Origin: Armigeres subalbatus
Lineage: Eukaryota > Arthropoda > Insecta > Diptera > Culicidae
Direction: 5' to 3'
NCBI RefSeq assembly: GCF_024139115.2
Contig: NC_085141.1
Span: 371,775,925 to 371,839,924 of the forward strand
Length of the DNA stretch: 64,000 nucleotides
The stretch's first letter is position 1; each line of letters begins with the position of its first letter. Below the pieces are notes generated by a model, which saw only the letters and a program-made list of their open reading frames with translations, searched no databases and was not told the DNA's origin. The position numbers and the translations under genes are program-made. This document shows positions 33,890 through 45,553 of the stretch, piece after piece.

Positions 33890-33985
33890 ACAGTCATACC
33901 GTGCTGAATGGAGACAACTGTTGTGTACTGCAGAGGCCTCTTCCCGGCCTAAGGTTAAATAAATAAAGTAATAATAACTCTCAAT
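33890..33985 (+). mobile_element. RTE-type LINE, 3' end scrap
   Basis: Translation of about 33900-33965 reads RAEWRQLLCTAEASSRPK with one base offset near its start, the same terminal wording as the RTE family A elements here (MDRAEWRRLLYTAQATS), followed by AAATAAATAAAGTAATAATAA. Only the last 90 bp remain, about 300 bp upstream of paralogue 2. Confidence 0.5.
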
Positions 33986-34637
33986 CCTTCCTAGTCATTT
34001 CATTCATCATTACTTGTACTGCTTCAGAACTGTGTTTAGGAGCTTCTAATAGTTATACAAAACCATGATTTGTTTTTTTTCGTCTCTGAAATACAAGGGC
34101 CAAAGACTAATTGACTAGATCTTAAAAATTGCTCGATTTTTTGTTGTTGCCCCTTAGAAATATTTTTTAGGGCAAAAAAAAACGAGGGGGAGAAGAAGAC
34201 ATAATTGTTTTTAAATATTTGTTTCGGCCATTTCTGTCTAATTCTCATAATAATGAGTGAATGAAGTGAACCGTCTTTTTGGTAACTTGGCACATATTTC
34301 GGCGTGTGTATAACCTTCACTAGCCGGCAGTGGTAACATGTGAATTACTGCCAAATTTAGTTCGGGAGTGAGAAGATGTTAGCTATACTGCAGTTCCAGC
34401 GATTCATTCAGACTGCCCAATAACTCATGACCAGTCCGAGCTCACTTTTACTTGCAATAGACACCGTCTGTTATGCAATTTCAATTCAAAAAAAAAATGG
34501 ATCATACTTTCTGGATTTTTTGGTTTGCCAGTACTCGAAATATCGAAAAGTATGTTAAATAAGAAAATATATATTTACCTGAAAAGGTCACTAAACGGAC
34601 GCCAATCCATTGTCCGTGCAAAAAAAAATTCAATATG

Positions 34638-35090
34638 GGTCATTCCATACCAAGTGACCGAACCACTTGTAATCGACTTTCACCGTTTTTAATCAAATTT
34701 CGTGGATTTGTTTATCTATCGATTATATGTAAAAATCCTAATTTGTTTGATGATTGGGCAACCCCTCGGCAAATGGGAGCACCCCCCGTTTTTGACGATT
34801 TGTAAAAACCATATTTTTGAACAACTCATATCTCGGACAGTTTTTAAGCTACAAATAACTTCTTTTTATGCATTTTGAAGAGAATTCTTCAAACTTTTTG
34901 AGAAAAATATCGATTTTGAGTAGAAGTGTTGCCAACTCTATTGTTTTTGCGTTTTAAGTATAAAATCGTATTTTTCTGCCAATGAGTATATTTTTATTTG
35001 GAAAATAACACCAGCATCGTGTTCTCCAGAAAATTTTGTATAAGAAATACTCGAAACCCCAAGGTACTATGAGCCGTTCTCGAGTTATGG
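34638..35090 (+). repeat. dispersed repeat, GGTCATTCCATACC family, copy 1
   Basis: Begins GGTCATTCCATACCAAGTGA. The same order of landmarks recurs reversed at 39575-40042: a G-rich word near the start, GTTGCCAACTC against GGCAACACTGC, ATGAGTATATTTTTATTT, and ACTATGAGCC. The copies are strongly diverged. No coding region. It is a dispersed element, probably a decayed DNA transposon, whose other end I could not fix. Confidence 0.5.
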
Positions 35091-35704
35091 AGTTCTGAAT
35101 AAGATTTTGTTATGCATACCGAACCTTTGCCTTTTATGGAATTTCCAATAATTCGAAGATATTGTTTTCTTCAAATAAATTGTAAAACATGTAACTTGAG
35201 CCTTTGAATAGAAAATAATGGACTTGGCAACGTAGTCACTTTGGAAGGAATAGCTTTTCTGTATTGTTGTAGAGCGTACTATTAAACTATTACTCACATA
35301 GATACTATATTATTTAACCTGCTATGGAAAGATTTTTTTTAAATTTTATAAAACATTTATTAGTTTCGAAAGCTCTCGGCTCATATGCCGTTGAGCGTTA
35401 CGGAGCCGAAATCTTTATACTATTTTATTCTTACAAAATAACGTTAGATTAAGTGAACCGAAAGACTCGTGTTTCAATCTGGATTAGGGAATACAGTATC
35501 ACAGTAGGGAAGGAGGAAACGAATAATACTAAATTTATGACGATGATGAAAACATTGATGAAGTTCTTGTTTCATTACTGTTACGGGACATAGAAATGAA
35601 ACAAGAATTTCATCACCGTTAAACAAACATTTTCTTAAAAACAACAAAGTAAAGACATACGAAAGGCAATGACGACAAAAGAAACGATACGGTTATCTAA
35701 AAAA

Positions 35705-36047
35705 CCCTGATTAATTTACCTAGCGGTAATGGTGCCTTTCTCGTGCATTATGGAAATAGTATTTTGACCATAACTTTCGAGCCCATAATCCCAACCAGTA
35801 AAATTTCAATAGGAAACAATGGGCCAGGATTTCCCGTAAAATGCAACATGGTGCGAACAAATCGATTAAGGGCAAGCCCCTAAATAGTGGATGAGACGCA
35901 CACACACACATACATACACAGACATCACCTCAATTCGTTGAGCTGAATCGATTGGTATACAACACTATGGGTTTCCCGCCTTCTATAAAAAAATTGTTTT
36001 TGGAGTGAACATAAAGCCTTTCGGTACACTTAGTGTTCGAGAAAGGT
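35705..36047 (+). mobile_element. A-tract-inserted non-autonomous element, copy 2
   Basis: A 343-bp member of the family seen at 5825-6345. It starts CCCTGATTAATTTACCTAGC after an A run and ends TGTTCGAGAAAGGT before AAAAA. It contains a CA repeat near 35900-35925 and the shared ACACTATGGG segment near 35960. No coding capacity. Confidence 0.7.
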
Positions 36048-36379
36048 AAAAATAAATTAGGTCATAAGGAAGTAGACTTTCACTATGTTATTGTGGAAAA
36101 ATAATGTATGAAAAGGCAAATCATTATGTTATTGGTATTTGTACGTACAGAAGGAGAGGGTTAGTGATTTGTGACAGGTGGGAGGTAAGAGGGTTGAAAA
36201 TGGCGAGAAACGTTGGATGTAATTTTTAAACGTATTTTGTAGCTATATAAAAGGGAGAAGAAGACCTTAATGTCAGTAGTAGTCCACTAGAGCAGAATTA
36301 TCCACGAAAAGTTATCCAGAAACAAGCTCAAAATAATTTTCCTAACACGAAATATTTGTATTTTACTACTACTTTATTG

Positions 36380-37035
36380 GTCTACCTTATCGGTGGTGAC
36401 GAAATCGAGGTGGTAGAAGAATTTGTGTACTTGGGCTCACTGGTGACTGCCGAAAATGATACCAGCAGAGAAATTCGGAGACGTATAGTGGCTGGAAATC
36501 GTACATACTTTGGATTCCGCAAGACGCTCCGATCGAATAGAGTTCGCCGCCGTACCAAACTGACAATCTACAAAACGCTCATTAGACCGGTAGTCCTCTA
36601 CGGACACGAGACCTGGACGATGCTCGTGGAGGACCAACGCGCACTCGGAGTTTTCGAAAGGAAAGTGCTGCGTACCATCTATGGTGGGGTGCAGATGGCG
36701 GACGGTACGTGGAGGAGGCGAATGAACCACGAATTGCATCAGCTGTTGGGAGAACCATCCATCGTTCACACCGCGAAAATCGGACGACTGCGATGGGCCG
36801 GGCACGTAGCCAGAATGTCGGACAGTAACCCGGTGAAAATGGTTCTCGACAACGATCCGACGGGCACAAGAAGGCGAGGTGCGCAGCGGGCAAGGTGGAT
36901 CGATCAGGTGGAAGATGACTTGCGGACCCTCCGTAGACTGCGTGGCTGGCGACGGGTAGCCATGGACCGAGCCGAATGGAGAAGACTCTTGTATACCGCA
37001 CAGGCCACTTCGGCCTTAGTCTGAATAAATAATAA
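36380..37035 (+). mobile_element. RTE-clade LINE (family A), 5'-truncated copy
   Basis: A clean 5'-truncated insertion flanked by a 13-bp duplication, TACTACTTTATTG, at 36367-36379 and 37036-37048. It keeps only the C-terminal third: VVEEFVYLGSLVTAENDTSR, RRRMNHELHQLLGEPS, GRLRWAGHVARMSDSNPVK and MDRAEWRRLLYTAQATSALV, then stop and a (TAA)n tail. The frame is open throughout, more intact than the related segment at 30146-30682, suggesting a more recent insertion. It defines the true 3' end of family A. Confidence 0.85.
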
Positions 37036-37108
37036 TACTACTTTATTGAAGCCATGAGCTCTCTCTCACTCACCATGTAATCAAAAATTGTCAACTGTGT
37101 GTGTATTA

Positions 37109-37626
37109 GGGTGGTTCAAAAAATCGATTTTGCTCCACAGTGCTCATCTGATTCTTCACCATGTTCTGAGTGTCCTCTGAAAATTTGAGCTCATTTGGAT
37201 TAAAACTGATTTAGCACAAGCCGTTTCAAGTTTGCATGCAAATTGAATTTGTGTGTGCTATCTTTCGCGCCACGAGCAGCAATGTTGCCTGTTGATGAGT
37301 TATGCAATTACCTCCAGAAACGGTATAGATTAATTTCGATTACTAATTATTGGAACGATTAAATGAGATGCGGTTTTCACTGAGTGAAAGCTATTGAGTA
37401 TTTCTTTTAGCTATGTAGGTTTTCTTTTAACATGCGCTTGATGGGGAAGCGTCATTATCAGTATAATGAAAAAATAAATTTCTCCATACTAATTTGCATG
37501 CAAACTTGAAACGGCTTGTGCTAAATCAGTTTTAATCCAAATGAGCTCAAATTTTCAGAGGACACTCAGAACATGGTAAAGAATCAGATTAGCACTGTGG
37601 AGCAAAATCGATTTTTTGAACCACCC
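37109..37626. mobile_element. TA-flanked MITE with long inverted repeats
   Basis: A 518-bp element with TA at 37107-37108 and 37627-37628. Inverted repeats of about 135 bp start GGGTGGTTCAAAAAATCG and run through CTGATTTAGCACAAGCCG. The central 250 bp are unique and non-coding. The ends and TA target fit a mariner-type MITE. Confidence 0.85.
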
Positions 37627-38884
37627 TAGTGTGTATATTATCATAGTATGAAAATAGTAGACCAATAACAAACATCATAAAAATGGTCTTCTTTGAGATA
37701 ATGATTTTATTTGCTGAATTTTGAAAATAAATGGATAATATCTGCTGTTTAACGGCCAATATACTTTCGCCATATTTTTTGCATTTTTTACTCCTAGAGA
37801 ATTCAGATTTTCGTAAACCATGTGACATATTGTTTTAATTTCTAATAGTTGACCCTAAGGATGCCGAAAATCTTTGCAGAAGAAGGAGCCTTGCTGGAAC
37901 GACAACTAAAATTGTTTATTCTACCAGAACTGCCAAACTACGTGTACCAATAATTCAACTGAGTGTTATTTCAAAAAATTTAATCTATTAGTGCTGAGGA
38001 ACAAATTGTAGTTATTCAGATTAATTTTTAATGGAAAATTTCAGGAAGAGAAATGGTTTTTCCGTCTAACAATGACAGTGGGGTCAAAGCCCACCGAAGG
38101 GGCGGTTACCCTCCAATACCTTTTCGGAACTAAATCTATCACATGTTGTACATATGCATAATCGAGTTTCAGACATAGTAAGGACAGTTGCACTCTGGGG
38201 AAAAGGGTGACCATTAATCGAAAAATTTACTATCTCGTATTTGTCTAATTTATATATCATTTGAAAGTATATACCCTAGATAAAAGAAACGGAAAATATT
38301 GAAGCGCTATGTTTATTAAGTCAAAATATGGCTGGCTGGCGAAGTGAAAAAAGCTGATAAAAATAAAAAATCGTTCCATACTTTGATTTGTATGTTATGA
38401 AGTCAATTTTTCTCCAAATTTAAAGTTTTATATACCATTTCAAAGCTGAAAACTTTAGCTTTTCGATGGTTTAGTTTATGTTGCACGCAAAGATTGATAT
38501 CAAAAAGTTGTAGAAGAAAAACTTTAACTATCATAACTCTTCGCTATAAAATGGTCCCGCAAACCTAATGTCCCCAAATGTCCCCTCATCTGTAAATTGG
38601 GGATTGAAATATAACCCTAGTACCACCTTTTAGTGAGTGATTTGCTTGCGCATATTTGCGCTTTTACGAGAACGCTGCAATCAAAGTTTTCTTGAAAATT
38701 GTGGTTTTTATTCTCTATACCTCGTAATGATTAAAAAATGGTCAACATTATTACTAGAAATATGGTTGTTTGCTATTTTATGCAAGCTGTATTGGAAACA
38801 AACAAAAAAAAACGCCCAAAAAAAATTGAAAAAACATTTTTTTCGCCGGTTACAATTTTTTGAAGGGTTAACGATGGCCTTTAA

Positions 38885-39094
38885 GGTCACTCCTGACGGA
38901 ATCCAATTTTCAAAGTACTCGTGTTTTCAAGGGCACACCATTCGATACGGAAGCAACGCACAACTGTCATTTTTATTTTTTCAGCTTTGCTGCGTCGAAA
39001 AAATAAAAATGACAGTTGTGCGTTGCTTCCGTATCGAATGGCGTGCCCTTGGAAACGCGAGTACTTAAAAAATTGGATTCCGTCAGGAGTGACC
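38885..39094. mobile_element. palindromic TTAA MITE, copy 2
   Basis: A 210-bp hairpin of the same family as 18570-18790, flanked by TTAA at 38881-38884 and 39095-39098. Ends are GGTCACTCCTGACGG and its mirror. Arms are about 95% alike by eye and the loop is a few bases around 38985-38997. Confidence 0.85.
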
Positions 39095-39574
39095 TTAAAG
39101 GGTTAAAAAAGGGTTCTTAAATATTCCTTCACATAATATATGTTCCATAGAAACAGTTTTCATTGAAAAAATATTTTTGGCCGCCCATTTGCATGAAAAT
39201 TCCCCATAATGAGTTGACCAGATAGTGCTGGCAGAAACATTGATTTCTTGCATATGATTTCAACAATCAACCTTCAAAGCGTTGTAATATTTCCAGCAAT
39301 GCTTATTCTTCTACAAACTCTTTCAGCTTCTCTCAGTATTGAGCCAGATGATTGAATTGACGATAAAATAAAGCCGCTAAGAGCAAAAATGCAAAACATA
39401 CATTTTTCCATACTAATCTCCATATAAATTTCAAACGCGATGCTGTAAATGGGGAAGCAACCAATCGAGTTGTGTATGTGTGTTATGTATGTGTCAATGC
39501 GTATATGTTGTATATGTTCGGAAATCAGTAAAAAATCTACAATGTTCACAGTGAAAAAAGGACTTTTCATTTTT

Positions 39575-40042
39575 AAAATCCTGTATCTCAAAATCGGAAC
39601 ATAGTACCTCGGGGTTTTAAGCGTTTCCAATGTAGAAATGGTCGAAGAACACGTTGGTGAGGTTATTTCCTAAATAAAAATATACTCATTGGATAAAAAA
39701 AGCATTTTTCACACAAAAACTTAAAAATGGTTCATTTGGCAACACTGCACATCAACAAATTATTTATTTATAAATTCCTTGAAAAATTTTCTTTTGAATG
39801 GTTACCTTAGATTCATTATAGACCTCATAGTTCCAGAGATATGTACAAAACAATATGATGAGTTTCATACATTTGTCCGAAAAGGGGGATGTTCTTATTA
39901 ATCGTGGGGTGGTCCAATCACCACGAAATTTTGGTTTTTGGGGTATAACCCATACATAAACAATTGGTCAAAATTTCATTCAATTCTAAGAAAGTCGATT
40001 GCACGTTTGCATTTTTTCTCGGTCACTTAATATGGAATAACC
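39575..40042 (-). repeat. dispersed repeat, GGTCATTCCATACC family, copy 2
   Basis: Reverse-oriented relative of 34638-35090, ending CGGTCACTTAATATGGAATA at its terminal side. It keeps the order of landmarks but many substitutions. Non-coding. Confidence 0.5.
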
Positions 40043-41183
40043 AAGCTACTGACATCCTATTGTTTAGCCCATCGCCAGATCGTAGCGAGGATGTCCTGGG
40101 CTATAATTTGTTTTCATACTGCGTTTCAATGATGACAGCGGGCTATGTCTATTGATGATGATGACACCGCGCTTGTCACCGGCTCGGGAATAACCCATGT
40201 AAAAACAAACATACCCCTGAACAACCCAATCCTTTGTTTATAAAGAAAAAGCTGACCGCCCAGAGACGAACGCCCAAAATTGATAAGTTGGAGAGACATT
40301 TTTCTACATTCACAATTTATTTGGAAAACTGTTTTGATTCTCCAGAATATTTTATTAATTTTTTTTGTTTATCGAACAACTAATGCTAGAAGTTGAAAAC
40401 GAATATAATTTAGCAAAAATCGGTTTGTCCATCGTCAATTGATGTACGGTCGTACGGATGCCAATTTTGTTTAATATAGAAACATGGTCAATCCCATACA
40501 CAGTGTATTTGACTCCATTTCACCGAAAGATTGGATTTCGATTTCCAAAGCTGTCCACTTTCATCATAATATTCTTCCCAGTCAATAGGAGCAAAAAACG
40601 AATATAAAACAGCTAAAATCCGTTTGACCATCCTTGAATGATGCGCTGTCGTATGGATGCCAACTTTGGTTTATATAGGGGGAGAGGTTCAGTTGTGGGT
40701 TCCGTTCGGTTAAGGGCACCCCAACGTATCTTTTGACAGTTAACAGATGCTGTTTTTCTGACAAACATCATTTGTTTGCTATAGTAACATGCGAATTGAA
40801 ACTTGGTGAGAGAATTCCATTATATACATATATTTAACAAATTATATTGAAACTATATGATTATATACCATATAAAAAATAACCATCAGGGCACCCGATT
40901 GAAGCGATTTGGATAGGAAGAGTGTACTAGTATTGCAAAATCATGAAGGTTGACGTGTCACAAGATGGATTCCAAGATTGAACGGAAATTGGCCACTTCC
41001 CTAAGGGAACCAGGCCCTGGAAGTATCCGGATGGTGACCAGTTCGATCTTTTTGCCTTTCTCGTATACTAAGTATACGGTAAAGGCTATATGATCGCTCC
41101 AAAAACAAACTTTTTATAGAAGGCCCGGAGACCCATAGTGTTATATACCAATCGACTCAGTTCGACGAATCGAGGTGATGTCT

Positions 41184-41325
<142 letters not shown>

Positions 41326-41339
41326 AACTACTCAACAAA

Positions 41340-42134
41340 ATGTCACTCATTTTTCGGGCACTTAGCCTCAACCGATTTGCTCGCAACAAGTTGCATTCGA
41401 CGCATAATCCTGTCCCATTGTTTCCTATTCGAAATTGGCCAGATCGAACTATGGGATCGAAAGTTATGGCCAAAATACAAATTCATTTGAAAAAATCGCG
41501 TAAAAAATGTCACTCATTTTTCGGACACTTATCCTCAACCGATTTGCTCGCAACAAGTTGCATTCGACGCAGAATCCTGTCCCATTGTTTCCTATTTGAA
41601 ATTGGCCAGATCGGACTATGGAGTCGAAAGTTATGGCCAAAACACAAAATCATACGAAAAAATCGTGTAAAAAATGTCACTCATTTTTCGGGCACTTATC
41701 CTCAACCGATTTGCTCGCAACAAGTTGCATTCGACGCAGAATCCTGTCCCATTATTTCCTGTTTGAAATTGGCCAGATCGGACTATGGGATCGAGAGTTA
41801 TGGCCAAAATACAAATTCATACGAAAATATTGCGTAAGAAATGTCACTCATTTTTCAGGCACTTATTCTCAACCGATTTGCTCGCAACAAATTGCATTCG
41901 ACGCAAAATCTTTTCCCATTATTTCCTATTGAAAATTGGACTATGGGATCGGAAGTTATGACCAAAATACCTTTTTCATAAAAATCGCAAAAATGTCACC
42001 TATTTTTCGGACACCTAACCTTAATCGATTCACACGTAACAAGTTGCATTCGACGCAGAATCCTGTCCCATTGTTTCCTATTGAAAATTGGCTAGATCGG
42101 ACTATGGGATAGGAAGTTATGGCCGAAACACCAT
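41340..42134 (+). repeat. 167-bp tandem array, five units
   Basis: Units start ATGTCACTCATTTTTCGG or a close variant at 41340, 41507, 41674, 41841 and 41993; the fourth unit is about 152 bp. Each contains CAACCGATTTGCTCGCAACA and GAATCCTGTCCCATT. The matching single-copy sequence is in the short family members (near 6100 and 35830), so the array arose by amplification of an internal segment. Confidence 0.9.
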
Positions 42135-42911
42135 TTTAGCCTTTTATACGAAAAGGCTGTATGTTCGCTCCAAAAACCAAACTTTTACAGAAGGCCTGGA
42201 GACCCATAGTGTTATATACCAATCGATTCAGCTCGACGAACTGAGATGATGTCTCTGTCTCTCCCACTTCATACGGGAGTTTGGCGGAAAGACGGTCATG
42301 AGATTTATATCATAACAAATATTGCCCTCCGCTCGCGTGATGGGAATGACATTTTCGTTTTCTTTTTGTGTAGTCGGAGCTTCAGTTCAACTAAGATCCA
42401 AAAGTGATATCTGTAGTAGGCAGTATAGGGTTAATGTATATTTACAAACGATTATAAAATAATCATATTGGAGCATTATTGTTTTTAGCGTTTGCTCTAT
42501 TGAATTATTCAAACTGTCAATTTAACACCTTAATAAAGATAAAAAAAAACTGTTTATCTGGCCTCCCGGCCGAATTTCTAGCGGTGTAACCTTGGGTGTA
42601 ACTTTACCGGAAACGTTACTTTAAGAAAATATTGGATAGCACTATTTGAATGTGTATACGTGAAGCACGAGTATTGGTGTATTCATGATATGAAAGGAGA
42701 GGCTGCATATCCACAGCTAGCTCATTCTTTAGACTAAATTCGCGGACAGCGGACGTGTTTTTTCCGGACGCTGGACACCTTTAAAATTAAAATGGATTCA
42801 CCGAGCGGATCCCACAATATCCTTAAAATATATGACTGGGTGAAATAAAACAGGGTTATGTACGTCAAAAAGATTGGAAAAGGAAACAAAAATGTCGAAA
42901 TTCTTATTAGC

Positions 42912-43090
42912 ATATTGTAGATCAAGCTGAAAACCGAACCGAGGTCCCGCGAAATCGCATTTCCGGATGTTGCAACTGCATCGCGAGTAGTGCGCAACTG
43001 TGCCATAGTCGGGCATCACTCGCGATGCAGTTGCGACATCCGGAAATGGGACAAAATATGATTTTCGGTTTTCAACTGGATCTACAATAT
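42912..43090. repeat. hairpin repeat
   Basis: ATATTGTAGATCAAGCTGAA at the left is mirrored by TTCAACTGGATCTACAATAT at the right, and the arms include CATTTCCGGATGT and ACTGCATCGCGAGT. The loop is near 42990-43012. It appears to be a palindromic unit within the long A-tract-inserted element. Confidence 0.7.
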
Positions 43091-43859
43091 CTTTGCCATA
43101 AATAATCTGATTTTCATAGAACGGACAAAGAAATTTGTCTTTTTTACTCCTAGCCACTAGCTCATCTTTTTTCAAGCACACACATTTTACGAAGGTCGAG
43201 AAAGGCACCATCACCGCTAGGTGGATTAATCTGGGTTTTTTTTTTTTACAGGGGAGAATGCATTTACACACTAACCCAGTACACGTGCATTGTAGTTGTC
43301 AAACTACCACACGGAAGTGTACTGGAGTGTCGGACTCGACCATACCGGTAATACCGACTAAACTCCCTTGGGCTCCACCATCGTTTCCCCCAGGAACTAC
43401 CTCGCAGTACTACTTCTGGGGGGATGGTAGTACTAAGCGTACTCGCTCATTATCGCTCACACAGGCACTCGTCCCATGCGAAACTGACTTGGGTGCTCGC
43501 TCACCATTCACTCCATTTGAGTCTTACTTGGATGCTCTCCCGGGCGCTCCGCTGCCATGCCTCGAGGTGTCAATAGCGGTAACTGCCTGGGCCTACAGAT
43601 ATTACGCTACGACACTCCTGCCTCAGCACGAGCAGATCAATCACACCACTGCCGAAGCAGACCACACGCTACCCTGCCGAAGCAGGGACACTCCCCATGC
43701 ACCACATGTGCACAACTGTAGGTGTGTGGGTACAACCCACTGCTACCCTGCCGCCGAAGCAGCTTCTCCAAAGACCATTCGCTCCATGTGACCCTTATTC
43801 GGGTGCTCACTCTAACACTCCACTGCCATGCCTCGAGGTGTCGATAGGTCCCTCGACTC

Positions 43860-44260
43860 TTACCTCAGCATGTGCAGTCCATACTCAGACTTCTGCTGCG
43901 CTTCGAGGTGACAATAGCGGCGACACGCTATGACACTCCTGCCTCAGCACAACCAGATCACTCACTCCCTGCCGAAGCAGCTCACGCGCTACCCTACCGA
44001 AGTAGGGACACTCCCCAACTCACTCTAACACTCCACTGACGTGCCTCGAGGTGTCGATAGCGGTATGTAGGGACAAATCAACGATACTACGCTACGACAC
44101 TCCTACCTTAGCATGTGCAGTCCATACTCAGACTTCTGCTACGCTTCGAGGTGACAATAGCGGTGACGCGCTATGACACTCCTGCCTCAGCACAAACAGA
44201 TCACTCACTCCCTGCCGAAGCAGCTCACGCGCTACCCTACCGAAGTAGGGACACTCCCCA
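43860..44260 (-). repeat. 243-bp direct repeats in the LOA 3' UTR
   Basis: CATGTGCAGTCCATACTCAG occurs near 43868 and 44112, and TGCCGAAGCAGCTCACGCGC near 43970 and 44214, so a unit of about 243 bp is repeated with few changes. Diverged related units continue to about 43600. They lie in the 3' untranslated part of the LOA fragment and give spurious Cys- and Thr-rich open frames. Confidence 0.8.
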
Positions 44261-45284
44261 TGCCAATTGGCACTCCCTGGGCTTGTGCTTTTGAAGCGGC
44301 ACACAGTCGCTTTGATAGAGTCTGATTACGGGCACTTGTGGTTTTTTGGGAGGGATTTTAGCAGAGCCCACTGCTAAATCCCACCACGCCCTAGGCAGTT
44401 CTCCCTGACTCGCAGACAGCTGGGGAGGGGTCGTCAAGCCCTTGGACATGGTCCATGCTGTCCCTGCTGTCCCTGCTGCCCCATGACCAGTTCGATCTAA
44501 AACCATCGAAATGTACTCCAGTGTACTTGTTTTGCAAAACCATGAAGTTTGACATGTCGCAAGATGGATTTCGAGGCCGATCTGCAAGTGACCTTTTTTC
44601 CGGGAGGAAGGTAACTCCAGTACTCCCCGGAATAAACCCGAAACCATGGTCATTCCATCAAAATTGACCTCGGTTCCTCAAACTATAGGAATTTTGTGAA
44701 CGATTCCAGAAGATTGCTTGAAAATCCGTTAGAAATTGGCAGAGCTGCGTGATTTTGAATTTTGTGTGCTGCCGTAAAGTGGGGGTTGGGGACGTACGTG
44801 TTAACTAAGTAGGTACACAAACGAAAATAAGCACATATGGATATGCAGATGATCAAGATTTGAATTTCTCATACAAAATGTACAAAAAAAAACATTTCAG
44901 CGAAGAGATTGGATTGATTTTCAAAATTTTCAAAAAGTTGCCTAGCGTTGCGATACTTTTTGAAGGTCAGTCCTATTATTGCGTCATTGCATGTAATTCT
45001 TATGGAGATCGATACCACAACAATAAGAACTTAGCACTGCCGCAATAATAGGCTCGAAGGATTCAAATTTTTAATGAATAATGTAGAATTTTCATCGTTT
45101 TGGACGGAATTTTGTCAAACAAAAGTTGTTCTTGTCGTTAATTCACAGAGTTTTAGCGTATCCACAATTGTATTCAATGCTATTATGTCCAGAATGGACT
45201 ATTTTAACACTACCGCAACATTAGGGCATACCACAACGATAGGACGTTCTACCCTACCAGATATGTCCCAATTTATTCTTTCTG

Positions 45285-45318
<34 letters not shown>

Positions 45319-45553
45319 TTTTTTTTTTTTTTAACTAATTTTATTTGCTAATTATCTGATACATGCATTCATCTCTTAGACTAGGTGTTCCGTGTTTTCT
45401 TAACACTATCATCCTTATTTGCTATGTTACGCTTTTAGTTATTATTAATACATTTCAATTGCCTCTGGCAGTTAGAATTTTTTCCTCTGGTTGAATTAAA
45501 CCATGTAGGAATTACAATGTTTTCAACTTAAACTAAACTTAACCTATTTTATA

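Noticed and set aside
33795..33902. Alternative first exon of paralogue 2 ending in TTTGCAG|GTAAGT with an upstream ATG at about 33900
   Set aside because: The open frame is phase 0 at the donor while exon 2 needs phase 1; joining them gives an early stop. It also overlaps an RTE scrap. It could still serve as an untranslated exon.
43135..43933. Open frame of 218 codons, Cys-, Thr- and Pro-rich
   Set aside because: Lies antisense in the repetitive 3' UTR of a LOA fragment and crosses its A tail.
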